Part shown: positions 16,929 to 25,813 of the stretch, piece after piece
Layout: each line of letters opens with the position of its first letter
Position numbering within the stretch: position 1 is the first letter of the stretch
From: Sporotomaculum syntrophicum
Lineage (GTDB): Bacteria; Bacillota; Desulfotomaculia; Desulfotomaculales; Desulfallaceae
Assembly: GCF_009932395.1 (NCBI RefSeq)
Contig: NZ_LSRS01000003.1
Location: 559,860 to 623,859, forward strand
Direction of reading: 5' to 3'
DNA: 64,000 nucleotides
The notes under the pieces: generated by a model
The model's input: only the letters and a program-made list of their open reading frames with translations
Database searches by the model: none
What the model was told of the DNA's origin: nothing
Translations under genes and position numbers: made by a program

Positions 16929-18155
16929 CTAATTTAATTGCAGCCGAGCTTGGTATTCAGGGTAAAAATGCTTCAGGGTAGTTAAGATCGGTGCAGGGGC
17001 TGCTTGCCCTAAACCACACAGGCAGGCTTTTTCCATAACTTGAGACAGGATGGTAAGGTTCTCGATATCCTGCACTGATGCCCGGCCCTGATTAACTTTT
17101 TTCATGATTTCGTGAGCGCGGAAAGTACCTTCCCGACAGGGGTTGCATTTGCCGCATGATTCATGTTCAAAGAACTTGGCAATGCGAGTCGTGATATCAA
17201 CAATGTCTCTGGTTTCGTCCATAACGAATACCGCTCCAGTCCCCAAGGTGGCTCCAATACCGCGCATAGAATCAAAATCAATGGGGGTATCGAGCAGTGA
17301 TTCGGGAATAAAACCTCCTGAAGTTCCGCCCACCTGCACCGCCTTAAATCTCTTGCCATCCTTGATGCCACCCCCGAAGTCATAAATAACTTCACGTAGA
17401 GTAGCGGTGGTAGGAACTTCTATAGATACCCGGTTAGCTACATCACCTGTAAGAGTCAATACTTTGGTACCCGGGTAGTTTGGTGCCCCAATGGCCGCAA
17501 ACCATTCGGCACCGTTAATGACAATTGATGGGAGATTGGCAAATGTTTCAACATTATTTACTACAGTCGGCTGAGCCCACAAGCCTGCCACGCCAGGAAA
17601 TGGCGGTTTAAACCGTGGTTCGCCCCGGTGGCCTTCAATGGATTCAATGAGCGCTGTTTCCTCACCGCATACATAAGCGCCACCGCCCATACGGACTTCA
17701 ATGTCAAAATCACCCAGGACACCTTTATTGCGGGCCTGGTCAATAGCTCGGTTTAGCAAATCTACTACATAAGGGTACTCACCACGACAGTAGATGTAAC
17801 CCTTTTTCGAATTGACAGCATGACCGCAAATGGCCATGCCCTCAAGCAGTGACTGGGGGTCCTTTTGCACGATAATGCGGTCCTTATAAGTACCGGGTTC
17901 ACCTTCGTCAAAATTGCAGACCACATAAGACACAGGGGCATCAGCAGGCACAAAGCTCCATTTTAATCCACAATTAAAAGCGGCTCCGCCGCGTCCTCTC
18001 AGGTTAGACTTTTTAATTTCAGCGATTAGATCCGGACGTGACATTGAGCGGGCTTTTTCCAGGCCTTGATAACCGCCCGCCTGCAAGTAGTCTTCAATTT
18101 TTTCCGGATCAATCAAGTCTGCGTTGCGCAAAACTATTCTTTTTTCCTCAATCAA
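16929..18155 (-). CDS. fdhB: NuoF-like NADH-binding subunit of formate dehydrogenase
   Basis: A 408-aa diaphorase subunit with the NAD(H)/FMN motifs GRGGAAFNCGLKW and CNFDEGEPGTYKDR, GGGAYVCGEETALIESIEG, and a [4Fe-4S] motif CGKCNPCREG with the downstream Cys in CLCGLGQ. It lacks the N-terminal thioredoxin-like and C-terminal ferredoxin extensions found in HydB-type hydrogenase subunits. It lies between the NuoE-like and catalytic genes and should pass electrons between NAD(P)H and FdhA. Cofactor choice cannot be read from the sequence. Confidence 0.93.
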   Translation of the reverse strand: MIEEKRIVLRNADLIDPEKIEDYLQAGGYQGLEKARSMSRPDLIAEIKKSNLRGRGGAAFNCGLKWSFVPADAPVSYVVCNFDEGEPGTYKDRIIVQKDPQSLLEGMAICGHAVNSKKGYIYCRGEYPYVVDLLNRAIDQARNKGVLGDFDIEVRMGGGAYVCGEETALIESIEGHRGEPRFKPPFPGVAGLWAQPTVVNNVETFANLPSIVINGAEWFAAIGAPNYPGTKVLTLTGDVANRVSIEVPTTATLREVIYDFGGGIKDGKRFKAVQVGGTSGGFIPESLLDTPIDFDSMRGIGATLGTGAVFVMDETRDIVDITTRIAKFFEHESCGKCNPCREGTFRAHEIMKKVNQGRASVQDIENLTILSQVMEKACLCGLGQAAPAPILTTLKHFYPEYQARLQLN

Positions 18156-18180
18156 TTGTATCCCGCCCTTCTATAAGTAT

Positions 18181-18627
18181 TTACTGGCACAGGGCTAACA
18201 CCGCGGGTACCTGTTCGGGACTCATGTTAACATAAGGCACATTGTTGATCGTGATGACCGGGGTGGCCTGACACTGTCCTACACATTCGGTAAGTTCCAG
18301 AGTAAATTTCCCGTCTGCAGTAGTTTCACCGGCTACAATTCCTAAAGCTGCTTCAAAAGCTTTAATTAAAGCCTCGGCACCGGCGACGTGGCAGGGAGCA
18401 CTTTCGCACATCCTGATGATATATTTACCGCGTTTTTCAACAGATAAATAGGAATAAAACGTTGCTACACCGTAAGCCTGGGCTTCTGAAACACCGAAAG
18501 TACTGGCTGCAACGGTAATGGTTTCCTCTGGAAGGTAATTGTATTCTTTCTGCACAGCATGATATGCTTCGATGATTCCGCCGGGTTTATCCCGAAAAGC
18601 TAAGACGATGTCTTGGATGGTCGACAT
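18181..18627 (-). CDS. fdhC: NuoE-like [2Fe-2S] subunit of formate dehydrogenase
   Basis: 148 aa; the thioredoxin-like [2Fe-2S] protein family. The four ligands are CESAPC and CVGQC separated by ~38 residues. The YNYLPEETITVAASTFGVSEAQAYGVATFYSYL segment is typical of NuoE/HndA. As first gene of the formate operon it forms the electron-transfer module with the NuoF-like subunit. The start has an AAGGAGG ribosome site. Confidence 0.93.
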   Translation of the reverse strand: MSTIQDIVLAFRDKPGGIIEAYHAVQKEYNYLPEETITVAASTFGVSEAQAYGVATFYSYLSVEKRGKYIIRMCESAPCHVAGAEALIKAFEAALGIVAGETTADGKFTLELTECVGQCQATPVITINNVPYVNMSPEQVPAVLALCQ

Positions 18628-18980
18628 TATTTCACCTCCTTATGCATATATTGTGACGCAACCTTTTGATTCAATTGATTAAATATAAAAGGTTATGTTT
18701 ATTTAATTTTGAAAGCTTTTTTTGCTATTCCCTAATTTTTTTATACAATAAAAGTTACGATATGTCATAATATTTTAACTGTTTTTTGAATATAATCTTT
18801 TATATCATAATATTATCACACTGTTTATAGAGAAAATGGTGTTATTTGTCGACTGATTTTATTTTTTTATCAATAACCCAGCTAATACAATATTGTTAAT
18901 AACTAGACGAACTAGAATAAACCATGGTTCAAAATTCCAAAATCTTAAATTTTAAAATATTGAATGGTTATTAAATAAAA
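18628..18980. other. AT-rich region upstream of the formate dehydrogenase operon
   Basis: About 350 nt with no plausible coding sequence. It must contain the fdh promoter. I could not single out a convincing promoter or a Rex/Fnr-type palindrome. Confidence 0.4.
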
Positions 18981-19016
18981 AAACCTACACACGTTTTTAC
19001 AAAATTTGTATGCAGG
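18978..19016 (-). terminator. Terminator after the thioesterase gene
   Basis: Imperfect stem CCTGCATAC / GTGTGTAGG followed on the minus strand by a T-rich run, about 50 nt past the stop codon. Confidence 0.6.
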
Positions 19017-19063
19017 CTGATTACATTTAATACATATTTTTCATGTAGTATCTCGTTGCACCT

Positions 19064-19447
19064 TTACGCTTTAAGAGCTTGTAAAAGCTCTTCGGGCAGA
19101 CGTATGGGTTTCCTTCCCGGACCTACACATGCTAATTTAACTTTACCTTCCACGAGCAGTTTTCCATCATTAACCCGCAGAACCCGGTGGGTAAGCGTGA
19201 AAGAGGATTTACCGATTTCCAGAACGTCAGTTTCCACGGCAAGTAAATCGTCCTGCCACGCCGGGGCGCGGTAATTAATCTCCACGTGTACAACAGGAAA
19301 AGCGATACCTCCCCGGGCCATTGCCGCAACCGATAAGCCCCGGTTGCGCAGGTATTCGGTTCTCCCTCTTTCAAAGTATTTTAAATAATTTGCGTAATAC
19401 ACCACGCCGCCTGCGTCAGTGTCTTCGTAATAAACTCTAATTTCCAT
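19064..19447 (-). CDS. YbgC/FadM-type acyl-CoA thioesterase (hotdog fold)
   Basis: A 127-aa hotdog-fold protein with the family signature YYEDTDAGGVVYYANYLKYFERGRTEYLR, which includes the catalytic Asp. It hydrolyses acyl- or hydroxybenzoyl-CoA thioesters; the substrate is unknown. The ATG is chosen because GGAGGG lies 7 nt upstream. An upstream TTG sits on the ribosome site itself. Single gene with its own terminator. Confidence 0.9.
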   Translation of the reverse strand: MEIRVYYEDTDAGGVVYYANYLKYFERGRTEYLRNRGLSVAAMARGGIAFPVVHVEINYRAPAWQDDLLAVETDVLEIGKSSFTLTHRVLRVNDGKLLVEGKVKLACVGPGRKPIRLPEELLQALKA

Positions 19448-19691
19448 AAAGATACCCTCCGGCAAAATAAATTATTGAAATCCTTATTCCACGTAATTAG
19501 ATAAACAACCTTCAACCAAGCTACTGTTCAAACTAACATCTTCAATTAGTAAATTTTTTTGACGATACTTCTCTAGTATAACGTTTAACTGTACGTTTTA
19601 CTGGATAAAGTCTATAATACAGGTAATTATTAAAAAAGATTTCCTATATGATTTTAAATATGAACAATCTTTTTGAAAGGAATGATTTTCC

Positions 19692-20675
19692 ATGCTAAAA
19701 CGGCTGTTGGCTAGTTTCGGTATTGGTTCCTCAAAAGTTAACCTGGTGTTGGATAAACAAGAGTTTAGTATTGGGGAATCGTTAAGAGGCAGGATAATTG
19801 TTGAGGGTGGTAATATTGACCAGGAAATTAACACCCTTGATGTAGAAGTGGTTATGAAATTTACCATAAAGGGCAAAGAATTTAGCAAAAAAGTTGATAC
19901 TATTAGAGTTGCCGGAAATTTCTATACCAAAGCTAAAGCAACACAAGAAGTTCCTTTTGAGCATTACCTGCCCTTTCATTACCCTATTTCAAAAGGTTCG
20001 GTGTCCTACCATTTAGTGACTAAAATGGACATAGCCAAGTCGGCAGACACCGGCGATACCGATGAGTTTATTGTGCTTCCCGGTAAAGACATGGCATTAA
20101 TACTGGATGCCTTGGCAGTATTAGGTTTGAGGGAAAAAATAGGCTCGGGCAGAATTGGAAGATATGGACAGGAATTTAATTACTATCCCACAACGTTATA
20201 TGCGGATAGTTTAAAGGAACTTGAAGTTAAGTTTTATCTTGATGACCAGGCTATTAAGCTGTACTTGGCCTTAAGTATTGCAACCGGTCAAATGATTCCC
20301 ATGAAACACCATACGGAACTAGCTATACCTTCCGAGTTACTAGCCGGGGGTTCAACAGAACAAGTAACCGATTACATTAAAAAATTTCTAAACCAGGAAC
20401 TCCAACTTGCTGCTGAACAGGGACCGAATACCCAACCGGCATACCAAAACTATCAACAGCAACAAAATACCCAGGGCCGGCCGGGCTTTGGTGGCTTTAT
20501 GGGGGGCATGGCGGCAGGTCTTCTGGGTGCAGCTGTGCTGGGTAGCCTGTTTGGTGGTGATGAAAGTGAAGCTACTGCAGGTGAAGATGCGGATGCTGAT
20601 CTAGCAGGAAGTGAAGATGATGGTGGCGGCTTGTTTGATGGATTTGATGATTTTGGTGGAGGTGACTTTTTTTAA
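19692..20675 (+). CDS. spo0M: Spo0M-like sporulation control protein
   Basis: A 327-aa protein. Residues 1-250 match the Spo0M arrestin-like beta-sandwich family: MLKRLLASFGIGSSKVNLVLDKQEFSIGE, GRIIVEGGNIDQEI, VPFEHYLPFHYPIS. Spo0M modulates sporulation and cell-cycle functions in Bacillus by an unclear mechanism. The C-terminal extension is unusual: a Gln-rich linker, a Gly/Ala-rich hydrophobic stretch (GFMGGMAAGLLGAAVLGSLFGG) and an acidic tail rich in Asp, Gly and Phe. The gene is monocistronic. Confidence 0.9.
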   Translation: MLKRLLASFGIGSSKVNLVLDKQEFSIGESLRGRIIVEGGNIDQEINTLDVEVVMKFTIKGKEFSKKVDTIRVAGNFYTKAKATQEVPFEHYLPFHYPISKGSVSYHLVTKMDIAKSADTGDTDEFIVLPGKDMALILDALAVLGLREKIGSGRIGRYGQEFNYYPTTLYADSLKELEVKFYLDDQAIKLYLALSIATGQMIPMKHHTELAIPSELLAGGSTEQVTDYIKKFLNQELQLAAEQGPNTQPAYQNYQQQQNTQGRPGFGGFMGGMAAGLLGAAVLGSLFGGDESEATAGEDADADLAGSEDDGGGLFDGFDDFGGGDFF

Positions 20676-20692
20676 ACACAATATTATATTAT

Positions 20693-20723
20693 TAAACCCC
20701 CGGCGTCAAAACCAGGGGGTTAT
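20693..20723 (+). terminator. Terminator after spo0M
   Basis: Stem AACCCCC / GGGGGTT followed by a T-rich run. The same hairpin lies between convergent genes and may also serve the minus-strand transport operon. Confidence 0.75.
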
Positions 20724-20752
20724 TTTTATTTTAAAGCACCGGATAACAATGT

Positions 20753-21958
20753 TTAATTTAAAAAGTTCTTCTTAGGATAAGTACTGCCGCTGTTTACCAC
20801 CAGCCCCCCTTCTGCTGCCGGGTTCCGACGCTTCGTAAAGGTTACTGCTAAAAATGAAGTAAATGCGGCCATGCAGCTCATAATGATAATAGTAATAGCC
20901 AGGTAGTTGGCACCCAGGTCCTTTAATGTAACCAAGCGTAAACCTTCAGCCATCCAAGTGAAAGGCATAAGTTTGCCCAAGCCATAAAGTAATACCGGCA
21001 TATGGGTGCCGGGCCAGGTGTACCCGGCAATAAAGAACAAGGGAACCGACAGCAGCATTAGATAACGCGACACCTGCAGAGAGTTGGGCGCATACAGCGA
21101 AATAACAAACCCCAGTGAGGTAATGATTATGTTGAAGAGCAACCCCAGCAAAAGTATCAAAGCCAGTGAGCCTTCAAGCTTGACATTTATAAACCGGGCG
21201 GCCAGCCATAATAATAAACCATAGTTAAAGAAGTTGACAATAAAATAAGGCAGAGCTTTGCCCATAAAAATTTTCCACTGGGGCACTGCGGCACACAGAT
21301 ACTGGAGCCAGGTATTCCGTTCTTTTTCCCTGGTGATCGTGAGTCCAATACCCAGTAGGCCAATCTGGTGCAAGATTATAATAATCAAACCGGGAAAGAT
21401 AAAAGTGCTGTAGCTATAGTTTGGATTATACCAAACCTGCATCGTTACCGAAACGCTGTCCATGACGCTTTTTATTTCTTGCTTGCTCATGCCTAGCCCG
21501 CCGAGATAGGCAGCAGTATGCTCCGCACTGAAGGTATTCAGCACCAGCTGGAAATATCTGCGAGTATTATAGCCATAAATTAGGTTGGAACCATCATATA
21601 CGGTTAAAATTTGGGTCAGCCGGTGCTGAGATAAACTTTGGGAATAGTCTTCCGGGATCACCACCCCGGCCCGGACCGTACCGTTTTTCATCCCTTGCTC
21701 CAATTCAGCATAGGTATCGACTGATGGGATTACCCGGAAATCATTACTATTCTCAAAAGCCGAGACAACGGCACGGCTTTCCGCGGAATGGTCAAGATCA
21801 ACAATGGCAAGCGGCACCTGCTGCAGTATACTGGAGGCATAAATCATGCCTAGCAGCGATGCATAGATAAAGGGCACGACAAATACCACCAAAAAAAGAA
21901 TCCGGTCTTTAAATATATGTACAACCTCGTAGTGAGCAATATTCAGAAGCTGTTGCAT
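20753..21958 (-). CDS. ABC-2 type permease (exporter membrane subunit 2)
   Basis: A 401-aa ABC-2 permease with one N-terminal TM helix, a ~150-residue external domain (VVIPEDYSQSLSQ, LTVYDGSN) and five C-terminal TM helices with the TREKERNTWLQYL coupling segment. It is the fifth and last gene of the tetR-hlyD-ATPase-permease-permease operon, which has the same order as E. coli cecR-ybhGFSR. It forms an export channel with the preceding permease. Substrate unknown, possibly drugs or other amphiphiles. Confidence 0.88.
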   Translation of the reverse strand: MQQLLNIAHYEVVHIFKDRILFLVVFVVPFIYASLLGMIYASSILQQVPLAIVDLDHSAESRAVVSAFENSNDFRVIPSVDTYAELEQGMKNGTVRAGVVIPEDYSQSLSQHRLTQILTVYDGSNLIYGYNTRRYFQLVLNTFSAEHTAAYLGGLGMSKQEIKSVMDSVSVTMQVWYNPNYSYSTFIFPGLIIIILHQIGLLGIGLTITREKERNTWLQYLCAAVPQWKIFMGKALPYFIVNFFNYGLLLWLAARFINVKLEGSLALILLLGLLFNIIITSLGFVISLYAPNSLQVSRYLMLLSVPLFFIAGYTWPGTHMPVLLYGLGKLMPFTWMAEGLRLVTLKDLGANYLAITIIIMSCMAAFTSFLAVTFTKRRNPAAEGGLVVNSGSTYPKKNFLN

Positions 21959-21970
21959 GGCAAATACCTC

Positions 21971-23137
21971 TTATCTGAAACGCGCTTGAAAACAGTGCGT
22001 AAACAAAGCAGACAGGCTATAGCAGAGCACTGCCATCATTCCCAGTACCAAAAAATAGCGATTCATCATTTCCCAACCCGGGTTTTTTAGAACAAAATAG
22101 TTGATTCCCTGAAAAAACCAGGTTTGAGGAAGCACCCAGGCCAACGGCTGGAACCACTGCGGCATGGCTGCAATGGGCCAGGTAAAACCTGAGATCACAA
22201 AGGACGGCAAGGCAATCACCATCCCAAAACGTGATGCGTCTACAGCATTACTGGAAAAACTCGAGATCAGTGTACCCAAGCTGTGCAGGGAAACAGCGAA
22301 TATCAGGGTAAACAGCAGGAAAGTAATGATTCCACAGTTAAGGGGCAGTTTAAAGATCACAAAAGCCAGGTAATAGACCGGCAAAACGAGCAGCATAAAA
22401 ACGCTAATATGCACAATAGACTTGCTGCAAAAAAGCTTAAACGCAGACAGCCCGGAAGCCTTTATCTGCAGCCAGCTGCGGACACCGTTTTCGCCGACGA
22501 TATTCATACAGGAAGCCAGCATGCAGCACTGCTGCCAGATATTAAGGACTAATGCCAGCACCAAAAAATAGGCGTAGTTTAAAGTAGGATTAAACCAAGC
22601 TTCTTCCCGAAATTCAATAGATTGATAGGCTTCCTTGGCCTGGTTCGGTTGTATTCCCCGGGCGATCAAGGTTTTAACCCCCACCTGGGCTCCCAGGTTT
22701 CTGGTGACCGTTAAAACTGCACTTGCCGCATTCGTAGCATAAGTGATGTTGGCGCCGTCTATTACCACCGCCACCCTGGTCTGGCGCTGCAGAGCAATAT
22801 TTTTGGCGTAATTTTCCGGGATAACGACACCGACCATCACCTCTCCCCTCTTCACCAGCTCCTCAAGCTGCTTGAAGTTTTCGGGATAACAGGCGATCTC
22901 TAAGTCTTGGGTATTCCTTAACTCAGCAATAACTTGCCGGCTGGCTTCGCTTTGGTCTAGGTCAACCACTGCCGTGGTAATATGGTCAATCCTCGGGTGG
23001 CTGTATATACCCATAAACAAAAACAGTCCCAGCAGCGGCCCGATCAGCAGAATATTGCGCAAACCCTTGTCCCGCCACATGTAAAATAACTCACGCTTCA
23101 TAATAGCCGGGCATTGTTTAAACATAATGGCTATCAC
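21971..23137 (-). CDS. ABC-2 type permease (exporter membrane subunit 1)
   Basis: A 388-aa paralogue of the downstream permease with the same layout: an N-terminal TM helix, an external domain containing VVIPENYAKNIALQ and VVIDGANITYAT, and a five-helix C-terminal bundle with the FVISGFTWPIAAMP motif. Its start overlaps the end of the ATPase gene by 20 nt, which indicates translational coupling. Confidence 0.88.
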   Translation of the reverse strand: MIAIMFKQCPAIMKRELFYMWRDKGLRNILLIGPLLGLFLFMGIYSHPRIDHITTAVVDLDQSEASRQVIAELRNTQDLEIACYPENFKQLEELVKRGEVMVGVVIPENYAKNIALQRQTRVAVVIDGANITYATNAASAVLTVTRNLGAQVGVKTLIARGIQPNQAKEAYQSIEFREEAWFNPTLNYAYFLVLALVLNIWQQCCMLASCMNIVGENGVRSWLQIKASGLSAFKLFCSKSIVHISVFMLLVLPVYYLAFVIFKLPLNCGIITFLLFTLIFAVSLHSLGTLISSFSSNAVDASRFGMVIALPSFVISGFTWPIAAMPQWFQPLAWVLPQTWFFQGINYFVLKNPGWEMMNRYFLVLGMMAVLCYSLSALFTHCFQARFR

Positions 23138-23825
23138 TCTGTTCTGCGTATAATTTTATCTGCCGGTGCCATTCCGCCCGGGCAGACTCCGGCTCATAGA
23201 CCTTCAGTTTCCCGTTCTCCAGCCAGCCAACCTTGCTCAGCTGCTCACAAAAGTCAATATTACTGAAGCCAAAGACACAAGTGCCGCCCTCAGCTTGGAA
23301 TTGCCGCAGCTCCCTTAAAATGAGGTTGCGTGAGTATAAATCGAAATCCTTAATGATTTCATCGGCAATCAACAACTTTGGCCGGTTAAGCATGGCACAA
23401 GCGAGGGAAAGCCGTTGAAAGCTGCCCATGGCAAGCAGGATAACGGGCTCAGCCAGTAAATCCTTTAATGCATAACGTTCAATCATTTGATATACATCGG
23501 ACCGGGAAGACTTTTTTAAAGCGGCCATAAAGTCTAGATTTTCAACCACGGTCATATCCAGAAACAAGCTTTTCTCCTGGGTGACAAGACCTAAATCGCG
23601 TTTGAACTTTTCGGATTTCTTGATATTGTAACCAAGCACTTCTACCTGGCCGGACTTAAACCGGTCTACGCCGGCCAAAATATGTAACAGTGTTGTTTTG
23701 CCGGCTCCCCGGAGGCCAAACACGCCAAAACTCTCACCCGGCAGCACCTCAAAAGATAGACCGTTGAATAGTATTTGACGACCGATTTTCTGCACCAGAT
23801 TACTGACCTTAATTACGGGCTCCAT
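23118..23825 (-). CDS. ABC transporter ATPase with degenerate signature and H-loop
   Basis: A 235-aa nucleotide-binding subunit. Walker A is GLRGAGKTT, the Q-loop is VTQEK, and Walker B LLIADE retains the catalytic Glu. The signature motif reads AMGSFQ in place of LSGGQ, and the switch-loop His is replaced (FGFSN). It is coupled to both permeases and preceded by the HlyD gene. Either ATP hydrolysis is weak or the family has diverged from the usual motifs; the intact Walker motifs argue against a pseudogene. Confidence 0.85.
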   Translation of the reverse strand: MEPVIKVSNLVQKIGRQILFNGLSFEVLPGESFGVFGLRGAGKTTLLHILAGVDRFKSGQVEVLGYNIKKSEKFKRDLGLVTQEKSLFLDMTVVENLDFMAALKKSSRSDVYQMIERYALKDLLAEPVILLAMGSFQRLSLACAMLNRPKLLIADEIIKDFDLYSRNLILRELRQFQAEGGTCVFGFSNIDFCEQLSKVGWLENGKLKVYEPESARAEWHRQIKLYAEQSDSHYV

Positions 23826-23828
23826 AAC

Positions 23829-24896
23829 TTACTGTCCCCCCTCAATGAGCTTAACTCGGGCAGTCATACCTGTCTTCAAGGCCAGATCATCATTGGGCAC
23901 ATCTATCTTGACCTTGAAACTGCGGATATCATGCTCATGCTGGTCATCAAGGGCTTTTTTAACCGCAAATTCTCCGGCCTCGTTGATTAAAACCACCTTA
24001 CCCTTAAAGACTCGCTCCGGGAAGGCATCGACAGTGATTTCAGCAGCTTGATTCAGCCGGACACGGCCAATCTTTCGCTCGCTAAGATAAATGTTAATAT
24101 AAGGGTGTTTCATATCGGTAATTTCAAACACCGGCGTACCGGCATTGAGCATTTCTCCCGGGTTGAGATATTTTTCAGTGATATAGCCGGATAACGGGGC
24201 TAACAAACGGGTATTTTTCAGGTATTCCTCTGCTTTTTGAACGGCGCCACCGGCTTGCTTGACCGCTCCCTGGGCAGCCTGGTATTGAGATTGAGCCAAC
24301 GAAACGTTAAGCTTAGCCGCTAAAGCCTCGTCAAGACCGGCCTGAGCTTCCTGTAGCTTGCTTTGGGCCAGTTCGTAAGCATTGGTGGCATCATCCAGAG
24401 TTTTATGAGGCACAGCCCCGTTTTCAAATAAGGCTAAGGCTCGCTCGTAGGCTAGCCTGGCGTCTTTAACTCCTATTTCAGCCTGACCCACTTTAGCTTG
24501 TAATTGGTTAATCGTACTCTCTACTTGTTGACTGGTCAGGGAAACCGAATCTGCTGCTTGTTTGGCTTGGGCTACCGCCGCATCATAGGCCCCGCGAGCA
24601 GTAACCAGATCGGAGCTGATTTCCTCAGCTTCTAAGGAAGCTATTTCCTGCCCGGTTTTAACTTGGCTGCCTTCGTCTACCAATATTTTTTCAAGTTTAC
24701 CGGGAATCTTAAAAGAGGCCAGAACAGTCGTTGCCTCAACTGTTCCCGTTGCAGTCAGACTTTGGCGTTCACTTTCCAAGGCGGCCTGTTGCTCATAAAA
24801 GTAACGGTAGAAAATGAGCACACCCACGGCGATAATGCCCAAGAAAAGGATAAAAACAAGTCCTTTCTTAATACTAATTTTGCCCAAGTCATCCAT
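23829..24896 (-). CDS. HlyD-family membrane fusion/adaptor protein
   Basis: A 355-aa protein with one N-terminal TM helix (about 13-30), a lipoyl-like half (ATGTVEATTVLASFKIPGKLEKILVDEGSQV), a long coiled coil (about 90-215, Ala/Gln/Leu rich) and a beta-barrel domain (APLSGYITEKYLNPGEMLNAGTPVFEI). Adaptors of this kind link ABC-2 exporters to the cell envelope. It lies 3 nt before the ATPase gene in the operon and after the tetR-type regulator. Confidence 0.9.
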   Translation of the reverse strand: MDDLGKISIKKGLVFILFLGIIAVGVLIFYRYFYEQQAALESERQSLTATGTVEATTVLASFKIPGKLEKILVDEGSQVKTGQEIASLEAEEISSDLVTARGAYDAAVAQAKQAADSVSLTSQQVESTINQLQAKVGQAEIGVKDARLAYERALALFENGAVPHKTLDDATNAYELAQSKLQEAQAGLDEALAAKLNVSLAQSQYQAAQGAVKQAGGAVQKAEEYLKNTRLLAPLSGYITEKYLNPGEMLNAGTPVFEITDMKHPYINIYLSERKIGRVRLNQAAEITVDAFPERVFKGKVVLINEAGEFAVKKALDDQHEHDIRSFKVKIDVPNDDLALKTGMTARVKLIEGGQ

Positions 24897-24922
24897 TAAA
24901 ATGGCCTCCTGTCATCATAAGG

Positions 24923-25573
24923 CTAAATAAAGATCCCGTCAAAAATAAGGTTTAAAATATGCTGCAAGCAGGCTTCAAGCATTTCCTCGGAAAACATATC
25001 TTCCCGCCAGAGAGACTGTACGATGTTGCGCTGAGTAAAATAAACCAGACATAAGGCATGCACACTGAGAATTGCCTGGCGAATATCTATATCCGGCCTA
25101 ATGCAACCCCGCTCGATTCCATCCTTAATAATGTCGTCAAACTCCAATTCAATCAGAGCAAAAAACTGAGGAAACAATTTACCTCCAAACCGGCCCCCGC
25201 CAAGTGCTTCCCAACTGGTCAGCCGCACAAAAGCCTCATTACCGGCTAAAAAATAAAAGTAAGAACGAATAGCCCTGGCCACATTCACTCTGGGTTCGTC
25301 CGCTGAATCAATGGCATTCTTGCTTAACGTGTATATTTTGTTATAGTTGTAACGCAGTACTTCCAGGTAGAGATTTTCTTTACTGCCAAAATAATGATAG
25401 AGCATGCGCTTATTTATTCCCGCCTGTTCGGCAATTTCATCTACCCGGGCTCCCTCGGGTCCCTTTTCGGCAAAGATTCTTGTTGCGGCCTTTAAGATAC
25501 GAGTTCGGCTTTCGTCCGAGCGTTGTTCCCGGTCAGCTGCTTGGGGAGGGGTTGTATGATTACGCTGTCCGAT
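24923..25573 (-). CDS. TetR-family regulator with no conventional start codon
   Basis: The protein reads as a TetR repressor: HTH region RTRILKAATRIFAEKG, VDEIAEQAGINKRMLYHYFGSKENLYLEV, then a helical ligand domain ending near residue 216. No in-frame ATG, GTG or TTG lies between the HTH and an upstream TAA. An ATG further up is followed by that TAA at codon 4. An ATC at 25573 lies 7 nt after GGAGGG and is the best candidate start. The gene probably controls the downstream export operon, like CecR. It may use a rare start codon or be inactivated by mutation. Confidence 0.75.
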   Translation of the reverse strand: MGQRNHTTPPQAADREQRSDESRTRILKAATRIFAEKGPEGARVDEIAEQAGINKRMLYHYFGSKENLYLEVLRYNYNKIYTLSKNAIDSADEPRVNVARAIRSYFYFLAGNEAFVRLTSWEALGGGRFGGKLFPQFFALIELEFDDIIKDGIERGCIRPDIDIRQAILSVHALCLVYFTQRNIVQSLWREDMFSEEMLEACLQHILNLIFDGIFI

Positions 25574-25702
25574 AGGTTATCCCTCCATGTCATCGTTTAG
25601 AATTAATCCAAGTAACTGTTTAGTTACTTATATTAAACATATTTTAAGCGGTAACAAATTATTCTGTCAAGAAAATGCTGTAAGTAAACCTGCGCACACA
25701 AA

Positions 25703-25740
25703 AAAAGCGCGCCCATTCGGTTCGCTTTGGGCGCGCTTTT
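25703..25740 (-). terminator. Terminator of the bioBDA operon
   Basis: A perfect 12-bp GC-rich stem (AAAAGCGCGCCC / GGGCGCGCTTTT) with T runs on the minus strand. It lies about 75 nt past bioA, and the T/A symmetry could also stop plus-strand transcription. Confidence 0.9.
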
Positions 25741-25813
25741 CAGTATATTCCGGTATGCAACCAAAAGGCTCTTATGTAAGCTACCTATTGCGCATATCAG
25801 CTTTATTGCCGGT

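Noticed and set aside
16929-18627. NuoE/NuoF-like genes as part of complex I or an [FeFe]-hydrogenase
   Set aside because: No other nuo or hyd genes adjoin. The operon partner is a selenocysteine formate dehydrogenase followed by a formate channel.
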